34,766 nucleotides of DNA from Candidatus Scalindua rubra (GTDB lineage: Bacteria > Planctomycetota > Brocadiia > Brocadiales > Scalinduaceae). The DNA lies in the NCBI GenBank assembly GCA_001723765.1, contig MAYW01000034.1, forward strand, positions 1 to 34,766. Reading direction: 5' to 3'. Below, piece by piece: positions 1-6,735 of this stretch. The first letter of the stretch is position 1. The number at the start of each line of letters is the position of its first letter. A program made the translations under genes and the position numbers. The notes beneath the pieces are model-generated. The model saw only the letters and a program-made list of their open reading frames with translations. It was not told the origin of the DNA and did no database searches.

Positions 1-163
1 CGATAAAGTCAAGTAAAATATTTGCAATTTATTGCTAAAAAGAATAAATTCTATTGATGTAGAATTTGAAAAGGAAAAGGAAGTGTTTTGTGAATTTAAG
101 GAAATGGTGATTCTGATGATGAAGTTTCAGAAGTATATCAATCTCCCACAAGATATTGGGTAG
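1..163 (+). pseudogene. 3' end of an unidentified gene, degenerate copy (possibly transposase)
   Basis: Reading from base 2 gives a C-terminal peptide ending in NLPQDIG at a TAG stop (161-163). The same peptide is encoded on the minus strand at the right edge (34587-34766). This copy is damaged: a TAA stop replaces an AAA codon at 14-16, and an extra in-frame 6-base AAGGAA duplicates a Lys-Glu pair near position 75. Two near-identical inverted copies about 34 kb apart suggest a mobile-element gene. The visible C-terminus shows no motif I recognise, so transposase is inference only. Confidence 0.5.
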
Positions 164-167
164 ATAC
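1..167. repeat. Left arm of a 161-167 bp inverted repeat flanking the window
   Basis: Bases 1-167 match the reverse complement of 34583-34743 almost perfectly. The differences are one T/A substitution at base 14 and a 6-base insertion. The match stops abruptly four bases past the TAG stop of the encoded peptide. It may continue outward beyond the window edge, which cannot be seen. Confidence 0.9.
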
Positions 168-206
168 ACGTCTGCGTCTTCTGTGTTTATTATGTTTAGT
201 ATCCAT
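138..206 (-). CDS. Possible truncated start of a gene (22 codons, Arg-rich)
   Basis: An AAGGAGG Shine-Dalgarno lies 8 bases before an ATG at 206. The reading frame gives MDTKHNKHRRRRRVS and then runs into the inverted repeat at base 167, where it stops after a few codons. The good ribosome site and the abrupt join suggest the 5' end of a real gene cut off by the repeat. It could also be a chance ORF. No family can be assigned. Confidence 0.3.
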   Translation of the reverse strand: MDTKHNKHRRRRRVSTQYLVGD

Positions 207-348
207 AGCACAAACCTCCTTTTCTTCCCTATAATTAACGTGTCGTAAATTCTACCTGTCTCCCAACAGGCAAACTATTGTAATATTTTATCTTATGAAA
301 CTTTATGAATTTTCCTACAGAGATAGTATACAGTTTTCAGTGTGTATT

Positions 349-367
349 CATTTTGCGTAGCAAAATG
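349..367. repeat. Perfect hairpin, 8-bp stem, 3-nt loop
   Basis: CATTTTGC-GTA-GCAAAATG is an exact palindrome. It sits 4 bases before the 29-bp palindrome at 371-399, giving two stem-loops in a row. There is no T-run typical of an intrinsic terminator. Confidence 0.7.
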
Positions 368-370
368 CCA

Positions 371-399
371 TAAATTAGTGAACAGAGTGAACTAATTTA
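371..399. repeat. 29-bp palindromic element, TAAATTAG family
   Basis: Stems TAAATTAGT and ACTAATTTA (9 bp, perfect) enclose an 11-nt loop. The same 29 bases recur at 29927-29955 with one difference in the loop. Longer relatives with the same ends occur at 21456-21511 and 34449-34504. Confidence 0.75.
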
Positions 400-770
400 A
401 AATGGTTTTGTTTAATGTCCAAGTCTGTAATTGTAGTAACAAATTCTGTGCCCTATACCGCTAATTATGTAAAAATTAACTGTGGAAAGTATAAGTTATT
501 TATTTATAAATGCTTATAAATATGAAAATAAACAGCCATTTATAAGCCAATAATCATTTAATGTTTACAAAAACCAACACTTTTTTTCTTTTAGCTTAGT
601 AAGATATTGCTAATATTAGAGATAAGAAAATTCAACAAAAACTGACACCTGTCGCTTTTTATTGAATTTATTGAAGGGGTGTATTACAGAGCGAAAGAAT
701 TGGAATGTGGTAATTATAAGTGCTCATAATCCGTAAAATCGTAAGAAATCATAAACATGTTCCTGGACTA

Positions 771-1100
771 TCATCTGTAACTTTCAACAAAGGATTTTAT
801 CTTTTTTCTATTAGAAGGATGTGGATTTATGAATTTAATCCCGACTTCATATTTATCAAATAACTCAGAGTACTTCGTCCATAATACCGTTCCTTCAAAC
901 TTAACAGAGTCTGAGGATCTTTGTTCAGCTTCACAGGGCAAATCGGACAAAAACAAATCAAGATCAACGTTAGAGCCAATGGGCAAAGGATTTTCGGCAA
1001 TAACGCATATACCTCCTTCAGAAATATTTACGGCATTCCCCAGTTGTTTGATAGTAATGTTTACATCAACCCTGGGATAAATCCTTCTCTTTTTTTCCAT
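771..1100 (-). CDS. PilZ domain protein (c-di-GMP binding)
   Basis: This 109-residue protein is a single PilZ domain, a cytosolic receptor for the second messenger c-di-GMP. Both signature motifs are visible: RxxxR (R6 to R10 in RRIYPR) and N/DxSxxG (N25-I-S27-E-G-G30). Its ATG is 4 bases past the EpsI stop, so it is probably the last gene of an exosortase-EpsI-PilZ operon. PilZ proteins often control EPS synthesis or secretion post-translationally, and that role is inferred here from position. No fused effector domain is present, so it probably acts on a partner protein. Confidence 0.9.
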   Translation of the reverse strand: MEKKRRIYPRVDVNITIKQLGNAVNISEGGICVIAENPLPIGSNVDLDLFLSDLPCEAEQRSSDSVKFEGTVLWTKYSELFDKYEVGIKFINPHPSNRKKIKSFVESYR

Positions 1101-1104
1101 AAAA

Positions 1105-1737
1105 CTATGGCAGATGCTTTGTAATTAATGGTAATATATTTAAAGTAAATATTTGAGTCCTCTTCATCGCGACATCCTCATCTTTATTAATAATTGGTGT
1201 AGAGATTCTTATCAGGCCGCTTGTACTCTTGCCTGTAATTATTCCACTTTTAACAATATTAATTTGCTGCTTATAATAATTGGAGGTATATTCTTTGTTA
1301 CATTTATACCAGTAAAGTACTAATTGTCTTTGATTACCCTTTTCCAAGATTAATTTTATTGCTTTAAATTCAGGAAATACATCAGCTCTTGTTGATAACA
1401 CGACAGGTTTCTTTTCCTCTAACGACCATCCACCACCTTTATAACAAATTTCTTGGGGATGGGCAACCTTTCTATTATTACTTGCATATACAATGCAAAG
1501 TTGAACGGGAGGTGTCTCTTCCTTTTTATACTCCCTTATCAAAACATCATCAGTTTCGAGAATCTTTAACGTTTTATCATCCACTTCAATATCTTTACCG
1601 ATCCAACCATGAATAAATACGGGCAATTGTTTAGCATATAATGATTTCTGGTGTGAAGGTGCATTTTTAGACAACAAGAAGGTAATAATTGTAACTATAA
1701 AAAGGATGCCAATTATTGTCAGATATCGTTTAGACAT
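1105..1737 (-). CDS. epsI: EpsI family protein, exosortase-associated
   Basis: A 210-residue protein with one N-terminal membrane segment (about residues 5-22) and an extracytoplasmic domain. It has the EpsI (DUF3485) signature H93-P...C98-Y-x-G-x-G-W104 (HPQEICYKGGGW). EpsI occurs as a domain fused to some exosortases or as a separate gene beside them, as here. Its biochemical role is unknown in the family, but it co-occurs with EPS export and PEP-CTERM sorting. It lies downstream of the exosortase on the same strand, separated by about 150 bases, and directly upstream of PilZ. Confidence 0.9.
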   Translation of the reverse strand: MSKRYLTIIGILFIVTIITFLLSKNAPSHQKSLYAKQLPVFIHGWIGKDIEVDDKTLKILETDDVLIREYKKEETPPVQLCIVYASNNRKVAHPQEICYKGGGWSLEEKKPVVLSTRADVFPEFKAIKLILEKGNQRQLVLYWYKCNKEYTSNYYKQQINIVKSGIITGKSTSGLIRISTPIINKDEDVAMKRTQIFTLNILPLITKHLP

Positions 1738-1886
1738 TCAAGTACTTTTAACACGAAAATAAGCTCTGGAATCCTCCCGAAAGGAGGAAGTACACTGCTT
1801 ACGTCCAGTATTACGGGATTCCCAGGGAATCCAGATTTTTATGTTAAATTTTCATAATTCGTGGTGAGCCGGAGGATCATAAAGGT

Positions 1887-2732
1887 TTAATTGGAAATTG
1901 ACAATTTATTCAATCTACGCAAACTACTTCCAAGGCCAAATAGCAAAATAAAAGCTATTACAAAGATAAGCATTCCTGTTATGTCATGTACCAATCCCGT
2001 TGCAACTTCGCTTCCCCACTTATTTGCCACTAAACAGAGGATTAATATCCTTATAATGTTTGCTATTACGGCATCTGGAATTGACGCAATAAACAAGACC
2101 GGCTTCATATAATTAGAAATACTAGAAATATATGCAAACAATGCACCAAAGGCTATTAAGGCAATCAATGATTTAAGACCACTACATATATCCCCCACCA
2201 CTAATGAACAATCGCTGAAAAATATCTTACTACCATCCTGTACGGCAGGTATACCAATAACACGGATAATGCCCATTGCACACTCTGCAGCAAATAGTTT
2301 CAACTTTAGACTTAATCCTGCTATCACAGCAAGTGGCATAGGTATCATAGTTATAAGAAAAAGAATCGGAAAAAGCAATTTCTTCCCTATATCCTTACCA
2401 AAAAGATAAAATACTATACCAAGTAAAACAAGTATAAAAGAAAGGGCAGACGTAAAATGTATACGCATAAAGGCGCTTGCAATCTGTATAAACGCCCCTA
2501 TACTAACTAACACAATACCTGTCATACAAGAACTATAATTCATTTCTTGAAAACATCCCCTTAACCTCCATATTAAGAAGGCTACAATAAATGGAATCAG
2601 ATAACCATGTGAGTAATATGAACCTGTACTTCTCCATCTATCTTCCATCCATATAAAAGTATTGTAATAAATTAATATTATTAAAAGTGAAATTAATGCA
2701 ATCTTGAGATACAAGAAAACTTTGGATTTCAT
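1887..2732 (-). CDS. xrt: Exosortase (PEP-CTERM sorting transpeptidase-like protease)
   Basis: A polytopic membrane protein of 281 residues with about seven or eight hydrophobic segments. Exosortases cut proteins near the PEP motif of a C-terminal sorting signal and are thought to attach them to a surface glycan. The catalytic trio is visible: Cys183 in GDICSGLKSL, Arg228 after N225 in ANIIRI, and His249 in VHDITGM. The early YYSHGYLIP motif (39-47) is typical of the family. The Cys motif reads CSGLKS rather than the common CSGxRS. The likely substrate is the PEP-CTERM protein at 3919-4698. I cannot assign an Xrt subtype with certainty. Confidence 0.93.
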   Translation of the reverse strand: MKSKVFLYLKIALISLLIILIYYNTFIWMEDRWRSTGSYYSHGYLIPFIVAFLIWRLRGCFQEMNYSSCMTGIVLVSIGAFIQIASAFMRIHFTSALSFILVLLGIVFYLFGKDIGKKLLFPILFLITMIPMPLAVIAGLSLKLKLFAAECAMGIIRVIGIPAVQDGSKIFFSDCSLVVGDICSGLKSLIALIAFGALFAYISSISNYMKPVLFIASIPDAVIANIIRILILCLVANKWGSEVATGLVHDITGMLIFVIAFILLFGLGSSLRRLNKLSISN

Positions 2733-2758
2733 ATTTTTTATCCTAGATATAAAATTTA

Positions 2759-2877
2759 GACAGGATTTACAGAGCTAAGCCAAAGCCTAGCTTTGTCGGC
2801 TTTGCCACACTAAGCGTGGCTTTGCAGGAATTCTTATTTCTTTTATCTAATTTTAATTTTATCCTGTAAGTCCTGTC
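2759..2877. repeat. MITE-like inverted-repeat element, about 119 bp
   Basis: The ends GACAGGATTTACAG (2759-2772) and CTGTAAGTCCTGTC (2864-2877) are inverted copies with 13 of 14 matches. The interior contains further GC-rich palindromic pieces. It lies between exosortase and the protease gene and carries no ORF. The element resembles dispersed non-autonomous palindromes in many environmental genomes. Confidence 0.6.
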
Positions 2878-2900
2878 CAATATTGAGATTCCCAAATATT

Positions 2901-3715
2901 TTATTGGTTGTTTTTAATTGCTTCTATAAGCTCTTTTATATAGTTAATAGGTATCGCATAGCTTATGCCGGTAGAAACTTGTTTGTTTTCCTTCGTAACT
3001 TTTATAAACGCACTATTTAATACACCTATCACCTCACCGGTTTCAGGTAGGAACAAAGGTCCCCACTATTCCCGGGAAAAGCAGTACAATCGAGTTGAAA
3101 GATAGTATAAGGGTCTTTCAATGCCGTTATCATCCTGTTTGAAAGTAAAGACATATTCTTTACAGGGATTGCTATGGGGCTTATGTTGCTAATTACACCA
3201 GTGTGTGTTGTAGGATACAAACCAAAAACAGGACCATACGGATAACCACATAGGGCTATAGACTGTCCTTCTTCAACGGTTGAAGAATCACCCAACTGTA
3301 CGTAACTAAACCCACTCCCTTCCAGTTTTATAATAGAAAGGTCATATCTTTTATTCTCTGTTACGACCCTTGCCTTGACTTTTTCTGAATTTCCTGTTTT
3401 AGGGAAAAAAGCGTACAGGTTGTCAATATCATCTTTTTGATAAATTGCGCTTATTACGTGCTCTGCCGTAATTGCATAACCATTTTTACTATAAACAAAA
3501 CCAGTGCCATAAAACTTTACGGGAGGTCTAGAAAGCGGATGATACGTACCAACTGCAATAATAGAAGGCTTAACTTTTTTTATAGTTTTTACAAGACTAG
3601 TACTATAATTCTGTGCAGTAACATTTCCACATATTAAAAGCAAAAGTAATACAAGATAAGAAAAAAAGTGTATCATATAGCTGCAGTGTGATTTTTTGTG
3701 AATATTCCTTTTCAT
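2901..3715 (-). pseudogene. Trypsin-like serine protease, frameshifted just after the catalytic Ser
   Basis: The protein has a signal peptide (hydrophobic residues 15-34) and a chymotrypsin-fold protease domain. The triad is His86 (TAEH), Asp125 (RYDLSI) and Ser217 (PGNSG). The reading frame stops 11 residues later at 3029. Adding one G to the GGGG run at 3061-3064 restores GNSGGP and continues for 54 more residues through EVIGVLNS and GISYAIP to a stop at 2901-2903. That is the normal end of a DegP/HhoA-like protease domain. So this is one gene with a one-base deletion, either real or a sequencing error. It would act in the periplasm, between the exosortase and its substrate gene. Confidence 0.85.
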
Positions 3716-3918
3716 TTGAAAATTCCACCTTCAGAAAAAATGAAATGTGGTGGTTAAATGCCCATGATCCTTTTGCATCAACACAAAGTATTAAAATTAT
3801 ACTTTAGTGATTCAAATCTATAGATTCCTGATTTCGCAGGAATGACGAGAGGAAACAAGATCAAAGTGAAGAAGATTAAGAACTTTAAAGGATTAAGTAA
3901 TTTAAATAACAATTAATG
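3716..3918. repeat. Intergenic repeat sequence before the protease gene
   Basis: It contains GATTCCTG-ATTTCG-CAGGAAT-type palindromic sequence at about 3826-3846, a common dispersed repeat type. A second palindrome (ATTTCCGA-CTTGA-TCGGAAAT) begins at about 3919 and forms the very end of the neighbouring PEP-CTERM frame. Confidence 0.45.
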
Positions 3919-4698
3919 TCATTTCCGACTTGATCGGAAATCTATTTTTGAACTGAACATTCGTTTCTTGTGTTTAAACAATCTTGATAATCTGTGCCTG
4001 TCTGTGTCCAAAAAATATTTTACTATCTCTTTTCTCTTCATGAACAATCCTAATCCTAACAATCCTATGCAAAGGAGGGCTACCGTGCTTGGCTCTGGAA
4101 TTGGTTCATTATTTGAGCCAGGTGTTGGGTTATCAAACTGAGCCCAGTCGGATGATAAATTATTATCCAATCCATTAATCTGCAAGCCTATGCTACTACC
4201 TGCCATTACGTCAGCCACAAAATCACCTGCTGTCCAGATTTCTGCAGTTACTGCATCGCTTTCCCAAGTCTGACCACCTAAACCATATTCCACATAATCA
4301 ATTATTGTCGAAGAGTTATGAGTGGTACTACTAAATAATGCAACAAAACCTTTAGTATTACTCATAGCAGCATTTAATAAATCTCCAGTATATAAATCAG
4401 TTGAGGTATCTGTATCTGTAGCATTCCAATGCACTACTACAAATGAATCAGCAGGGAGTGTGAAATCTGGAAACGCATAAAAATTACCTACATCGGCGCT
4501 CAGGTCATAGCCCGTAAGGTTTATGCTCACTGTATCTTCATTGAAAAGCTCAATCCATTCCTTCCCCGTATCTACACCCTCTGCATCATAAAGAACCTCG
4601 TTTATGGTAATGGCATCGGCGTTATTATAGAATTGTCCTGATGCCAAAATACCAAGAAATAAGAATGGAACAATCAATATTTTCCTGAATATGTACAT
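3919..4698 (-). CDS. PEP-CTERM sorted lamin-tail-domain protein with a repeat-encoded tail
   Basis: Residues 1-29 are a signal peptide. Residues 30-135 have the lamin-tail (LTD) pattern INEVLYDAEG...EWIELFN...LTGYDLS. A PEP-CTERM signal follows: PEPS at 201-204, a hydrophobic helix 205-220 and basic KRK 221-223. This makes it the probable substrate of the exosortase at 1887-2732: exported, cut near PEP and displayed on or released to the EPS. PEP-CTERM signals normally end at the basic cluster, but here about 36 more basic residues follow. That tail is encoded by dispersed repeat DNA (3985-4012 resembles 20060-20087). The tail is probably an insertion artefact that could disturb sorting. Confidence 0.85.
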   Translation of the reverse strand: MYIFRKILIVPFLFLGILASGQFYNNADAITINEVLYDAEGVDTGKEWIELFNEDTVSINLTGYDLSADVGNFYAFPDFTLPADSFVVVHWNATDTDTSTDLYTGDLLNAAMSNTKGFVALFSSTTHNSSTIIDYVEYGLGGQTWESDAVTAEIWTAGDFVADVMAGSSIGLQINGLDNNLSSDWAQFDNPTPGSNNEPIPEPSTVALLCIGLLGLGLFMKRKEIVKYFLDTDRHRLSRLFKHKKRMFSSKIDFRSSRK

Positions 4699-4757
4699 TG
4701 AACTGTGATTACGATTTTAAGAATTCATTCAATAACTTTAAAGTAACTTCTTTTTGT

Positions 4758-4970
4758 TTAAGTAACTATAACCTCAACAGGAAGTGGTTGTTTAATCCTA
4801 AGAGTTTTGGCCACATAAAGCTTCTCGATTCCTATTACTTTTCCATTTTTATCCTTTTTTAGAATAATACCCTCCCCCACCTCTTCACAGATATGTTCAT
4901 CTTCTGGATTACCAAACCATATATCCATGGAGTCACTCTCTTTGTGGTAATACACAATTACTTTGTCCAT
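4758..4970 (-). CDS. DUF2283 family small protein (antitoxin-like)
   Basis: A 70-residue protein with the DUF2283 pattern VIVYYHKESDSMDIWF...EEVGEGIILKKD..GKVIGIE. DUF2283 proteins are often encoded beside DUF4258-like toxins, and such a partner overlaps its start (4958-5119). The overlap implies translational coupling. Antitoxin function is inferred from this pairing and not proven for this protein. Confidence 0.8.
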   Translation of the reverse strand: MDKVIVYYHKESDSMDIWFGNPEDEHICEEVGEGIILKKDKNGKVIGIEKLYVAKTLRIKQPLPVEVIVT

Positions 4971-5119
4971 ATAGTCTCACCCTCCTTGACCTTGTCGGTC
5001 GGATATGTTGTTATTAAAAATCCATCTTTTTCAATATGCTTGGCTACGACACAATATAACCTATCATACTTTTTATAATACAGAAAAACCTCCTCATCGA
5101 TACTACTTTTTCTTGCCAT
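4958..5119 (-). pseudogene. DUF4258-like toxin remnant, C-terminal half
   Basis: The frame gives 53 residues, MARKSS then DEEVFLYYKKYDRLYCVVAKH and GFLITTYPTDKVKEGE. This matches my memory of the C-terminal half of DUF4258-like proteins that partner DUF2283, normally about 90-100 residues. The N-terminal half is missing. The first 17 bases overlap the 3' end of the VapC gene in another frame, as if the VapBC cassette had replaced the 5' half. The 3' end overlaps the DUF2283 start by 13 bases. It is too short for the usual gene callers. Confidence 0.55.
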
Positions 5120-5507
5120 AATTTTTGGCTTCTAACTTTGTATGTTTTGAAACTAGATCAAAATGTGAATCCATATGATAAAGTATATGGCCATAACTTA
5201 TGGCCGACGCTGCTATTATAAGATCAGTTGAAGGCACTCTTATACCCTCTCTCCTGAGGGACGATCCTAATTCAGAGGCATCTAAAAAGGCTTTCTCGTC
5301 CAGAGGTAAGATATGAAAACCTAGAAAGTCACTCTCTACCTTCTTATACTCTTCTTTACGTGAAATACCACTCAATATCTCTACCATAATAATCCCATTA
5401 ATTGCAATAAGGTCATTAGATATAGCCTCTTTTATAGTCTTTTTAATCTTTTCTTCACCTTCTGCACGGTAATAACATACCCAGATAGAACTATCTACTA
5501 AAATCAT
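5103..5507 (-). CDS. vapC: VapC family PIN-domain toxin
   Basis: A 134-residue PIN-domain ribonuclease. The four acidic metal-binding residues are visible: D5 (LVDSSIW), E43 (VEILSG), D95 (STDLIIAA) and D113 (MDSHFD). VapC toxins cleave specific RNAs unless held by VapB. The start ATG overlaps the stop of an upstream vapB frame (ATGA), the usual coupling. That vapB carries a frameshift, which raises the question of how the toxin is tolerated. Confidence 0.9.
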   Translation of the reverse strand: MILVDSSIWVCYYRAEGEEKIKKTIKEAISNDLIAINGIIMVEILSGISRKEEYKKVESDFLGFHILPLDEKAFLDASELGSSLRREGIRVPSTDLIIAASAISYGHILYHMDSHFDLVSKHTKLEAKNYGKKK

Positions 5508-5708
5508 CCTTCTTTCCTTGATTTTAATAGCTCCTTCAAGGTAATGTCCATCTTAATGCTTCCGGCATGTTTGATAGCTTTTTCTCTTCTCTTTTTCCTG
5601 ACGAGTTCTTTTAAAGCTTCTTCAATGACGTTTTTTCTTACTTTTTCCTTCCAAAAGTTTCTGGGCTTCTTCTAAAAGTTCTTTATCCAATGTTACGCTC
5701 ATCCTCAT
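5504..5708 (-). pseudogene. vapB: VapB antitoxin, frameshifted in an A6 run
   Basis: An AGGAGG site sits 7 bases before ATG 5708. The frame begins MRMSVTLDKELLEEAQKLLE, a ribbon-helix-helix VapB start, but reaches a stop after 28 codons. Dropping one A from the A6 run (5631-5636) restores NVIEEALKELVRKKRR through to the TGA overlapping vapC, about 67 residues. The cause may be a one-base insertion, a sequencing error, or transcriptional slippage on the A-run. The continuing frame is fully VapB-like, so decay must be recent if real. Confidence 0.75.
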
Positions 5709-5724
5709 AATACACCTCCTATTC

Positions 5725-5761
5725 ACACCATATATATACACCATTTTATGATTATTTTCAA
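5725..5761 (-). promoter_or_regulatory. Putative vapBC promoter with repeated operator half-sites
   Basis: On the minus strand TTGAAA (5756-5761) and TATATA (5733-5738) are separated by 17 bases, about 25 bases before the vapB ATG. The -10 region is bracketed by two TGGTGT copies (at 5738-5743 and 5725-5730 on this strand), a plausible VapBC binding site for autoregulation. Confidence 0.5.
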
Positions 5762-6027
5762 GAACTTTATTGCGAAAAGCATGTCTTTAATAAAATTTTA
5801 AAGGCAGAATTGCAATTCCTTGGTAAAAAGAAACCCATAGAAGTAATACCAACTAAAAGATTTAAAGACCTTTATGGTATATGAAAAAGCAAAGTGAATC
5901 TAAAATATGAAGAGATTAAAGAAGCTGAGTACAAAACTCATGAAAATATGCTAAAAGGTATGAACTTATTAACCATGGTACTTATTTATGGCATCGATAA
6001 CCATACTCCTGCTAAATTAGCAATAAT
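5762..6027. other. Degraded plus-strand coding fragments, unidentified
   Basis: A plus-strand frame beginning in the promoter region and ending at 5883 reads ELYCEKHVFNKILKAELQFL and then KKPIEVIPTKRFKDLYGI before a stop. It looks like a genuine C-terminus, but I do not recognise it. A second open frame from about 5892 to 6061 (VNLKYEEIKEAEYKTHENML) overlaps the end of the next gene. Both lack good start signals. I read them as leftovers of genes broken when the TA cassettes inserted. Confidence 0.3.
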
Positions 6028-6594
6028 TTATTCAATATTTTTAGGAGGTGTTTCGTGTTGAGCCTCAGGCTCTTTCATCGGACGTATATGCCATCCTCTG
6101 ATATTGTCGTAGTCTATTCTCCAAAGCCTTTTTTCTTTTTCGATGAGGGCAAAAGCTGTCGTATCAGTAAGTTCATTGAAGTACACCTGTAAGAAACGAT
6201 TCTTTTTTAATATCGCCCTCCCCTTAAAAACGAGAACGTCTGTCTGAAAATCAACCTTTTCAACAAAATCAAGGTTTGACAAAGCTTGTAGCAGAGAAGG
6301 TATAAATTGTGCAACCTGTCCACCCGGGGGTGGGATTGTGCAACCTGTCCACCCCGGGGGTGGGATTGGGTCATCATCTATTTGAACAAGGTGAACCCGC
6401 GGAGAATCTAAAAATAGATTTAACTCTTCTTTGTTTTGTTTCTCTTTTATTCCACCTTTAAACCCGCTCAATATTTCGCCTAAAACAATAATATTTATGC
6501 CTATATACTCAGCCTTTCTTAGTTCATTTACGGCAACAGACTCGTTTCGTTTAAAAGAAGCATAAACATTTGTATCAATAAGAATCCTTTTCAA
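6028..6594 (-). CDS. Chimeric ORF: PIN-domain N-terminus joined to an unrelated C-terminus
   Basis: Residues 1-75 are the first part of a VapC-like PIN toxin (D7 in LIDTNVY, E40 in LGEILSG). The C-terminal acidic residues needed for catalysis are absent. Residues 76-97 (PIPPPG...TIPPPGG) are encoded by a GC-rich tandem repeat at 6307-6365. Residues 98-188 (FKGRAILKKNRFLQVYF, FALIEKEKRLWRIDYDN, GWHIRP) resemble the end of a different small, possibly TA-like, protein that I cannot name. The start is TTG. The likely history is repeat-mediated fusion of two genes, leaving a product unlikely to be a nuclease. Confidence 0.6.
   Translation of the reverse strand: MKRILIDTNVYASFKRNESVAVNELRKAEYIGINIIVLGEILSGFKGGIKEKQNKEELNLFLDSPRVHLVQIDDDPIPPPGWTGCTIPPPGGQVAQFIPSLLQALSNLDFVEKVDFQTDVLVFKGRAILKKNRFLQVYFNELTDTTAFALIEKEKRLWRIDYDNIRGWHIRPMKEPEAQHETPPKNIE
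6307..6365. repeat. Two tandem 29/30-bp GC-rich repeat units inside an ORF
   Basis: Units 6307-6335 and 6336-6365 are identical apart from one extra C. Each holds a near-palindrome CCACC(C)CGGGGGTGG. The units are far more GC-rich than their surroundings and translate to Pro/Gly-rich linker sequence. They look like an invading REP-type element. Confidence 0.8.
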
Positions 6595-6701
6595 TTCCTA
6601 TGGACTCCATACTTTTTTTGCATACTATTATGACTTCATTTTGATAGCTAAATATGATATCATTTTTTGTGCTTTTGTCCACAGTTTAGTTCCTTTATCA
6701 T
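6575..6701 (-). pseudogene. Possible antitoxin remnant upstream of the PIN chimera, frameshifted
   Basis: From ATG 6701 the frame reads MIKELNCGQKHKK and stops. Removing one A from the A6 run at 6663-6668 continues as NDIIFSYQNEVIIVCKKS and ESIGIEKDSY, with a stop overlapping the TTG start of the PIN gene. The position and overlap are those of an antitoxin. I see no named DNA-binding motif and no clear ribosome site, so it may be a fragment. Confidence 0.35.
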
Positions 6702-6735
6702 GTCTAAAATGTCAGTCGGTTGGTGAATTATTACT

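Larger units (their letters stand above)
207..770. other. Non-coding stretch with two adjacent hairpins
   Basis: No convincing coding frame is present on either strand. It holds a perfect 8-bp hairpin at 349-367 and, directly beside it, the palindromic element at 371-399. The rest is AT-rich. It lies downstream of the PilZ gene, the last gene of the minus-strand cluster. Confidence 0.6.

Noticed and set aside
3922-4030. New C-terminal domain of the PEP-CTERM protein
   Set aside because: The DNA matches a dispersed repeat, so a conserved domain is unlikely.
5631-5636. Programmed -1 frameshift site in vapB (A-run)
   Set aside because: A -1 slip does not join the two frames; the continuing frame needs +1 or loss of one A, so the classic slippery heptamer does not apply.
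5762-6061. Two real genes on the plus strand
   Set aside because: No start signals, and the second frame overlaps the 3' end of the neighbouring minus-strand ORF. Kept only as degraded fragments.
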